A stretch of 64,000 bases of DNA, taken from the NCBI GenBank assembly GCA_010015805.1, contig ML978144.1, positions 164,972-228,971 of the forward strand, read 5' to 3'. The notes beneath the pieces were generated by a model. That model searched no databases and was not told the DNA's origin. It saw only the letters and a list, made by a program, of their open reading frames with translations. How positions within the stretch are numbered: the first letter of the stretch is position 1; every line of letters begins with the position of its first letter. The DNA is from Rhizodiscina lignyota (Eukaryota > Ascomycota > Dothideomycetes > Aulographales > Rhizodiscinaceae). This document shows, in pieces, positions 56,403-64,000 of the stretch. The position numbers and the translations under genes are program-made.

Positions 56403-59400
56403 GATCGAATTGTGCTTGGTCGATCTACACGGCTAACAATGGGAACGGAAGTGTGCCGCTGACCGGCATGAGATGAAAGAGTGGAAATCCAAACATCTGG
56501 ACAGGACAAAATATACTTTATGGTTCGCAAGCATCTTGACTTCCGGATGAGAACCAGGGGCTGTACATGCCAAGCTTGGGGTGCATAAAGTTCTGAGCTA
56601 TGGGGACTGTGGAGGTGCGGAGGCGGGTCGGCAGTTAGTACACGAACCAAAATCACTGGCCGAGTGACAGCGATGAGGCTGCATCCGCGCAAGGTTGGCT
56701 GCTGTTAAGTTTTGTAACCTTAACAGGGTGAGGATGGATACAACCGGTACTGACGACTCAGCAACATCCTGTCTTGGACTCGGCGACGTGACGATCTTCG
56801 TACTGGATTCGGGGGGGTTAACTTACGCGCCTGGAGAGCGATATCATGGCTTACCATACTCTGAACTGTACGTGCGCTCGAAGTAGCGAGGCATATCTAT
56901 GTATACTGAGGCAGCGTCAGGTGTCTCGTGTCCACTGCTTTATGAACTTTCCCTTTGACCCCTTTTAATTGAGTTATGTTATGTTGCTAAGTTCTCCGCT
57001 CCGACTCTCATTCCATTTTCTACATCCGTTGAATTTCCGACTTTTAGCCGTAGTCATCGAATTCATCCTAAGATTTGCCGAATTTCGTCATTTTTTTAGA
57101 GCTCGATAACTGGTCGCCCCCTTTATTATTGTGCAGCCTTTGAATATAACGATGTTCAACAGCACCCAATCAACGGATTCTTGATCAGTGCCGAAACCAA
57201 CCCTTCACAATGCAGAGTAGCATTTATCAAGCTGAGGATCCATATCGTTTACAACTCTCTATGAACCAAAGCTGGCCGCTTATGTCCTCATGCGTTCCTA
57301 AAGATCCAGGTATATCCAACTTATTTGATCATTTCGCCGTACACTTCGCTGAAACCTTTCAAACGACCGTTATGTCAGAGCAAAGCAGTTATCGTGAACG
57401 CAGATTCGGTGTATGTCCGAGTATGACGATGACCTCCGTATAAATCTCTTCCTCTCGGTGAAGAGATCTAGTAGGGAATTGCAGTGATACAATCTTGGAT
57501 TCTGGGATTATTGTCATGTTCACGTTATATTCTTAGTGAATGTGGCCGGATATGCTGATAATACGATTGGAATGAGGCAGCACCTCACATGTGGGAGCTG
57601 ATGACTGCAGCATCCTGACGACAACAAGATTCATTCAATGCATTAAATATCGATCTTACAAAGCAGAAAACAACACCGGCAATCGTAATGTCATTGCCGT
57701 TCCATTGGATACCTCAGCACTTCTCCAATTCAAATGGAGATAAAGTACCTGCTCTCCTCGGGCAGTCAAACCTTAAGGGCCACGTGAATGCCCTCTGGCA
57801 TTCAGTTCGAGCGAAGGGACTGAGTGGGTAATGGAGCTCTTTGCATACAAAGCGGAAAAATTAGCTAGATATTTGGACTTCTTTGGGAAGACAGGCATGG
57901 CACCTGGCAAGATGCAAAATCTGCACTCCGAGATAAGAGGTATCCGGACTGAACCTCTCTACCTTAGAGCATGAGCGGCACGAAGAGCAAGGACCATATT
58001 TGGAATGGTTCTAGAACGCGGCGCTCTGGATTTGATGCACACACAGACGATGTGAGCGACAATCCCAACATCCTAGGCACCTTAGCGTGACAAATGTTGG
58101 CGTAAAGATGAACGCTACTCCCTACATGGCCCGTCTGTTCGGCACACTGGTTTTAGTTCCATGTCATGAAGGAGGTCAGCTGAAATGCCCTCGTAAGTCC
58201 GGACATTCCGGCCGGCTGTTTGCAGAGTTGCGAGACGCAATCGCACAGTCGGCCGCCCACTCTCTGACCGCTTCATCAAAATTGTTGTAGTATCGTGCAG
58301 TGCTTGATCGTACCAAGACTTGCAAGACCTATGCACATTGAGCTTGTCTTGTCCAGGAAGGAAATCGCTATTCTTCGTGTGTCCCACGAATTTTTTGTTC
58401 TCCTGGAGTCGTTTAGGATTCATGAAATCTGCGGATTTCGTGAACATAGCTTCATGTCGTCTCAAGGTGCCATGGAATTTCATTTCACACATGAATAACT
58501 TCCACAAGGCTGAATTCCTGTCTCCTGAAGGTAATGCTGTGGACATTAACCACACTAGCGTTTCATAATGACCAGCCAATTCTTTCATTTAGCGGTCGTC
58601 TTGCGTATACTGAGTTGTAGTGTTCTCTCTATGAACACACCTCATCTAGTCTATATTCATATTCCTACTATCTATTCCATTCATCATCACTTTCTCACCC
58701 TCCAGCCATTCACTGTACTGACTATATTTCCTTTATTAGGCATCTCTGCGAGTCCATCACAAGTTCTGCCGCAATGCTATCAACGAATCCAATGTTGGAC
58801 GAAGGAGATATTCATTACAGATACTCAGGCATGGTTGTTGAATGGCAATGATGGCGGTGCTGGGAGCATTATTCTGAGAGGGAATACTCTGGATACGGCG
58901 AGTTGAGGAGGCGGCTTGGCGGATTTAGGCGAAGACTCGAAAGGGAACTGGCCGACAAAAAGCTTGGTCGACTTGAACTATGCTTGAATTTGGGACAATA
59001 GCCGTTAAGAATAGCGAAATTCAGCACCTCCGATATTGTCTGGTGCGCTCTCAGTCGGTTTTCTTTAACCTAGATTGCTTAATTGCATTCGCATGGCATT
59101 AGAGAGGTGTTACTCTCGTGAATTAGGGTCCTTGGGCAACGGTTAGCGGGCCTTGATCTGTTAAAAGTCTCGTAGTGAACTACCAATGTAGTGAATTCAA
59201 CCCTTCTCGATATATCCGGATGCAAACTCGTAATATAGATGACTAGCGATGTAACATTGTGAATTTGGAGTGGCGCTTTATTAACATTCATTGCAACCTC
59301 TCCAGAAGCAATACAACGGCCTCTTGTCCTACAACTTGGCACTTCTTGTACTCACGGCCAAGGCTGCAAAATCATGAGAAAGCCCTGTTATAATCCAAAT

Positions 59401-59798
59401 CAGTTCTACTCAAGCCTCAGCGTTGTAACTTCCTAAGATGCGATTGGAGTTGCTCACCTTGGCAAGTGGCTGAATAAACCAATCGATCATCGTCTGTGAC
59501 AGTGAAACAGCCAAGGCGAGAATTATAAACACCATCACGTCGAATGGTAGCGAATAAGAGCTCAGAAGAACGACGCTTTTCAGCAGAACGTGAATGGCAT
59601 TCACAGCTTTTCCTAATACCGGTACCAATTTGCCCAAACTGCCCGATCCAAGTCCCGACAGCTTTTCTCCTGCCCAGCCCATTACCTGCCAGCGCCGACT
59701 ACACATTACCGTCAAGGTTCATGTCTCGTTAATCTTGTTTCATCAGGCATAAAAAGAGTGATCCCTGACCATTACCGCTTCCCCAGTCTACTCCTCCC
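56403..59798. other. 3.4-kb gene-poor region inside the cluster
   Basis: Long stretch, partly A+T-rich, between the second MFS gene and the multicopper oxidase. It must hold the promoter of the MFS gene. A 157-codon frame at 58115-58588 (-) and a 77-codon frame at 57210-57443 (+) have no recognised motif. A short hairpin (GAATGCC, CTCT, GGCATTC) lies at 57786-57803. Confidence 0.4.
59410..59706 (-). CDS. small hydrophobic protein, uncertain
   Basis: 98-codon frame from ATG at 59706. Two hydrophobic segments (about residues 37-50, LLKSVVLLSSYSL, and 55-68, VMVFIILALAVSLS) are separated by a short polar link. Ends with a polar tail. No family recognised and no splice evidence, so it may be chance. 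Confidence 0.28.
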   Translation of the reverse strand: MCSRRWQVMGWAGEKLSGLGSGSLGKLVPVLGKAVNAIHVLLKSVVLLSSYSLPFDVMVFIILALAVSLSQTMIDWFIQPLAKVSNSNRILGSYNAEA

Positions 59799-61740
59799 TT
59801 ACAAGAACTGCAACGACGCCATACCAACAGTCTGGCCTTCAGGAACGGCCACGGGCTCAGGGTCAGCTGTGCGGCCCTTGATCTTAGGAACAGCCTTCGG
59901 AGAAGACCAGCCTTGAAGACGGTCTCTGCGCTCCATAGCGGACATGTCGTAGTGCTCGAAGGAGCCAGAGCGCTTCTCCTTAGCAGTCTTTGCATCCCAG
60001 AAGGCTTCAAGGACAGCCTCGACGTTTTCGACATCCTGGTACGCCTTCTTCGCTGTGAAGAACTCTACCTTGGCCTGGACAGCAGCCTGAGAGAAGTTAC
60101 CAGTGCCAGCAAGGAAGTCAGCGTTGATGAAGTCGACAGCGCGATATTGGGGCTCAAGTGGGTCCACAAAGAGCTCAGTCTCATTGAGACCGAGGCCCTC
60201 GACTTGGGTGACGTTGAATTCTGCCAACATCTCATGGTCCTCGTGGATGAGGTTATGGCAGTGGAACATGTATCGTCCCGGCCATGGTGAGTAGCGAGCG
60301 ATGACCCTGACGGTCTCACCAGGGCCAAGCCAGACTACGTCTTGCATAGCAGCCGCCTCATATGGAAGGACACCACGGTTGGAATTGACACGGCTGATGA
60401 CCTGGAAGTCGATGAGATGAATGTGGATGGGGTGGGACCACCCGCCACCGCCATTTTGGAGTTCCCAGATTTCAATGGAGCCACGCTGAGGGCGGGCGAG
60501 AAGGCGGGCGGCCAAGCCATCATTCCAGCCGATGCCGTTGATAAGCCACTCGCCGTCGTGGGTGAACTTGAACGTGCGGTCGGCAACTTCGGTCTGAGGC
60601 GGGAATGGGACATTGCGGAGTGGGTTCGGGATGGGACCGTTGTTGCTGGGATCCGTGACAGTGGTACCGACAACAAAGCGCAAGACGCGGTCAGTGCCAT
60701 CGAAGTCAGAGTCAGCACCGACACCCTTCTGGTTGTGCATGGTGATGTTCTGGCCTGCGAAAGGAGCGAAGTCGATGACGGCCTCCCAACGCTCAGCAAT
60801 AGAGATGGTAAGAACATCAGTTGAAATCGGCTTGGCAAGCAGTCCAGTATCAGCGCCAACAACGGTGAAGTTAACACCCTTGTTCTTTTGCTGATCAGCC
60901 TGCAGGAACAGCTTGTATGTACGGGAGATACCCATATCCAAAAAGCGGAAGCGATATTTCCTCGGTTCCACTGTGAAGAACGGCCATGGGATGCCGTTGA
61001 CTTCGACCACATCGCCGAAGACGCTGGTGAGTTCATTGTTCGCCTCTGGGTCCCAGAGCGTGCCGTTCTTGTTGTATCTGCGGGCCATGATGCCAAGAGG
61101 AACATCATAGTTACCTTGGGGCAAGCCAGAGGCGAGCTCATCGGAGTCATGCAAGACGTAGAACCCCGCAAGGCCGAAGAACACGTTCTCCGCGGTGTGG
61201 TCAACAGCATGGTCGTGGTACCATAGAGTACGGGCGTTCTGACGGTTAGGGTAGTAGTAGTCCTTGTACTGCCCGACCTCGGTGATGTCGTCGGCATAGC
61301 CATCGAACGGAGAACGGGAGAAAGAACCGTGCAAGTGCACAGAAGTAGCGCGATCCGCATGGTTGATGAAGCGAACGACGGCCTCACGACCCTGAGTCAT
61401 GTGGAAAGTGGGACCTGTGGTTGTCAGCACCGTGCAGATAAGGCTGAATGTGGTAAGACGTACCCGGCATGAGTCCATCATAGCCAAGCATGCGAGCAGG
61501 CTGAGTGACAACCCCTGGTGGATATTGCTGGCGGGTGAGAGGCTTCATCTCCACCTCGAAGTAATCGATCGGCTGACCAGTCTGAGGGCTAGTGAACGTG
61601 AACCTTGGTTGTTTGACCGGCGGCATCGGAAGTGGCTTCGAGAAGAAAGCATTATCCGGGAAGACAGGAGACTGCCATCCTGCCGAGACAACAGAAGCAA
61701 AGGTAGCTGCAGCTGCAGCGAGGCTAGTTGCCTTAACCAT
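59799..61740 (-). CDS. secreted multicopper oxidase, bilirubin-oxidase-like
   Basis: Exons 61740-61464 and 61414-59799 join in phase to 630 aa across a 49-bp intron. Residues 1-20 are a signal peptide (AAAAATFASVVSA). The four copper motifs are complete: HLHG at 119-122, WYHDH at 157-161, HPIHIH at 420-425 and HCHNLIHEDHEM at 477-488. The last gives the type 1 Cys, His and Met ligands and matches bilirubin oxidase rather than fungal laccase L1-L4. MPGPTFHMTQGREAVVRF and GNYDVPLGIMARRYN also fit. A C-terminal ~80-residue extension is charged and Lys/Glu-rich. It oxidises phenols or similar outside the cell, reducing O2 to water. A pigment or coupling role in the cluster is possible. A TATA-like element lies ~100 bp upstream. 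Confidence 0.93.
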
Positions 61741-63883
61741 ACTGATCGACTTTCAGCGAGTGTAGCCGATGAGAACGATTGAGAAGAAAAGAGTGCAGAT
61801 GAATGCTGATGGTGAGTCCAAGCTGGAGACTGCGCGCATTATATGCTCGTTGGTCCTGACGCTATTTACAGAATTTGATATGCAAACAGGCCACAAGAGA
61901 AAGCCGAACGTATCCATCCCTCGGACAACCGCGTTCTAGATGGGCGACGAGAGCCCAGATCCAGTCTTGTCACCGAAGAGAAATACAACAGTGGGTCGAC
62001 CTACATGGTAGCTGGCAAGTCAGTCTGGATGCAACGGTGCAGCATACGCTGGAGCATGCCAGATGTCTTGCATGGAGGTGGTAGTAGACTACATCGAGAG
62101 GAATGCTAGCTTCTGGAGGCGCTCACGAGAGCTGTCCAGGTGTGTGTGAGAGGCAGAATCGGGCTTTACCTACGAGCGCAATGGCGCCGCCGCACTTCGG
62201 TCAGGCTGAGCCTGTGACCATACGCTACCATGTTCTGCTCTGGAAGGTGAAGCGGGCACAACATGCGAGGTACGAGTAATTGTGGAGGTAAGACCCGGTG
62301 CTGCCGGCAGGCACATAGGGCAGCTGGGATGTGAAGTGCGCAAAGATTCTGATAGAAGCTTCCGAATGAGGTAAGAATTCATATGCCCTCAAATCAATCG
62401 AATATAACCGAACAAATGAATGCCAAGGTCGATGGTTCCGAATTCCTCTGGTTGGCTGAAGGAAATTTAGACGAAGGATTGCATATAGAAGTGAACTCAC
62501 AGTGCAGTACAGAACGTGCTGCATGTCGATGCTATTCTTACATCTGCCCTGATCCCAGCAGGGACCTGTACGTCTGGTCCCAAAGCACGCCTCGTAGTGA
62601 AGGGATGTCCTGATACTCTATTGCAAAGGTCCCAAACTAGCGAAATCGAATTAGGGCGAAGTGCAAGGCGCGGACCAGCATGCAATCGCGTCTGGGCGCA
62701 AGGCCAATAGGTGGATTAAGCAGCCTCAAGCATACGTTATCGAGCAGGTAGGAAAGCGTAGTCTCCGAGAACAACTTGCCAATTACAAGGTCCAATTCGA
62801 AGGCTGGCCGAGAACCCATGGGCCGGGTCAGACAGGTCAGACAGGCGCATATTCAGATCTCGGGACGCCTAGAAAGCTTGACGAGCACGCGAGTTCCAAA
62901 TCATGAACCGATAACGAGTGACTCGGCCCATCAAGAAGCAGTGGTCATATTGATGTGAAGAGCTGGGTCTGTCAAGCCTTGCAAAAGCTCGTGGCAATCG
63001 TCAGCCATGCCATGAAACGCTGAAAGTGTGCCACTGTCCCGCTCCAGAATGGCTCTTAGTGCAGATTCGACAGCTGAAGACGCAACAGTTGTAACGCAAA
63101 CATCAGGGTTCAGAGAAAGTTCCATACTGAATGATAACATCAGATTTCAGGGTGAAGGCCATCCGTGAAGTCAACACGATGTCTGAGAATGAGGCTCGGC
63201 TCGACTTCTGTGAACAGGTCGGCTTGCGCCGGTCGTGTCGTCACCGGGCGCCAGCCATTGGCAGTGAATGGCCCGCATGCTCTGGAATGACAGGGTAGAT
63301 GCCCTGCATCTGAAAGAGGACAGCCTGGCAAGGGGGGTAGAGGCACCTGCGTGATCTACTAGGTTGATTGTTTTCAATACAGGATGTTTGCATATTGCCT
63401 ACCACGGCTCTATTAAGGGACCATTGGTTCACAGGGCCACGATGCACGCACAAATTTACCAATAATAGCTTTCTGGCCCGGAAGATCAGAAACCCATGTT
63501 AGTGCATGAGCTGGAGCGAAATCTGGAAATCTGGAATGATGTGAGGTGCAGGGAAATTTCCACTAGCGCGAATCTTAACAGACGATTTGCCAAGAGAAGC
63601 AGCGGCGCGGAGATCATCCGCTCCTTGCCAAGATTATCCACGGTCTGTCCGCCATCTACCCGCAGCCGCAGTGTGAAGCATCCGTTCCGCATCGCATCCA
63701 GGCCTACGTTACTAGTTACTATTTCCTGTAGTAGCAAGCACTGGATTCTGCATTTGTATCGCGTAGGTTTTTCCCTCATCGCCGCCGCCACAGGGCGAGG
63801 CGCGAACCTCCGAAAATAGCGCTCCGAAAAACTCAACCTCTACCACCTCCACCACCTTCACCACCTCTATTCAACCTCAACGC
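61741..63883. other. 2.1-kb gene-poor region
   Basis: Between the multicopper oxidase and the gene starting at the right edge. It holds a TATA-like box at 61837 and coding-like frames on the minus strand at about 62931-63250 (for example ERDSGTLSAFHGMADDC; RHRVDFTDGLHPE). These may be exons or relics of an unrecognised gene; I could not join them with confidence. Confidence 0.35.
61837..61846 (-). promoter_or_regulatory. TATA-like box of the multicopper oxidase gene
   Basis: GCATATAATG on the minus strand, about 100 bp upstream of the ATG at 61740. Confidence 0.45.
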
Positions 63884-64000
63884 ATGCTATTAGGCAAACG
63901 ACAACGCTCCCGAAGCCTATCAGCCGATAACCAAACAGAACGACGTATCCCGATGCCCCCAGAACCTTCCTCCGCTACAGGACGCACCCGAAAGCAATCA
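63884..64000 (+). CDS. 5' end of a gene cut by the window edge
   Basis: ATG at 63884 opens 39 codons without a stop to the edge. The peptide is basic and Ser/Pro-rich (MLLGKRQRSRSLSADNQ, then RIPMPPEPSSATGRTRKQ), typical of a disordered N-terminus of a nuclear protein. The frame is also open upstream across a Thr/Ser run, so the start is not certain. Family unknown. Confidence 0.4.
   Translation, partial: MLLGKRQRSRSLSADNQTERRIPMPPEPSSATGRTRKQS

Noticed and set aside
58115-58588. 157-codon minus-strand frame
   Set aside because: No motif and no conserved-looking pattern; probably chance, kept only as a note.
60335-61387. 350-codon frame on the minus strand
   Set aside because: Same-strand shadow in another frame of the multicopper oxidase; low-complexity Ser/Thr/Pro composition and no motif.
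42453-61740. complete secondary-metabolite cluster
   Set aside because: No PKS, NRPS, terpene synthase, DMATS or pathway regulator is present, so I call it an accessory oxidative cluster only.
1-64000. CRISPR array, insertion sequence or rRNA
   Set aside because: None seen; the tandem repeats present have no spacer-repeat pattern, and the gene structure is eukaryotic.

Overview
The window looks like nuclear DNA of a filamentous ascomycete (Pezizomycotina). Most genes carry short introns of about 45-90 bp with GTRNGT-like donors, CTAAC/CTAAT branch sites and CAG/TAG acceptors. One gene carries a HET (heterokaryon incompatibility) domain, and there are Zn2Cys6 and MIPC-synthase type genes and a run of accessory oxidoreductases and MFS permeases. 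Repeats in one region show C-to-T nonsense changes of the kind repeat-induced point mutation (RIP) makes. I cannot name the species. Exon boundaries were worked out by hand from reading frame, splice signals and family conservation; nearly all joins keep codon phase.

Left part (0.4-29.2 kb). A small 2EXR/F-box-like gene; a secreted GH35 beta-galactosidase sharing a divergent promoter with a class III CoA-transferase; then an SDR, a Zn2Cys6 regulator, an aldo/keto reductase, a second SDR and an alpha/beta hydrolase, which resemble a small catabolic gene group. Next come a large disordered acidic protein, a Dal5/Tna1-like MFS permease, a cofactor-free haloperoxidase-type hydrolase, a HET-domain gene and an FAD monooxygenase. 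The last two converge with only 39 bp between their stops.

Middle part (29.2-42 kb). A gene-poor, partly A+T-rich stretch with gene relics and a Pol III (tRNA-like) element; an inositol-phosphorylceramide mannosyltransferase; a decayed array of ~110-bp repeats; and a SAC3/GANP mRNA-export gene whose product has about thirteen FG/NPF-type repeats. Just beyond the SAC3 stop lie two related hairpins in which one base pair differs by a compensated G:C to A:T change. This is the most unusual small structure in the window.

Right part (42.4-61.7 kb). An accessory cluster: O-methyltransferase, cytochrome P450, sugar-porter-type MFS, salicylate-hydroxylase-type FAD monooxygenase, SDR, TfdA-type Fe(II)/2-oxoglutarate dioxygenase, a second related MFS and, after a 3.4 kb gap, a secreted bilirubin-oxidase-like multicopper oxidase. 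No polyketide synthase, NRPS or terpene synthase is in the window. The cluster is therefore either a tailoring or catabolic module acting on an imported or plant-derived aromatic, or part of a larger cluster whose core enzyme lies elsewhere. The window ends inside the first codons of another gene.
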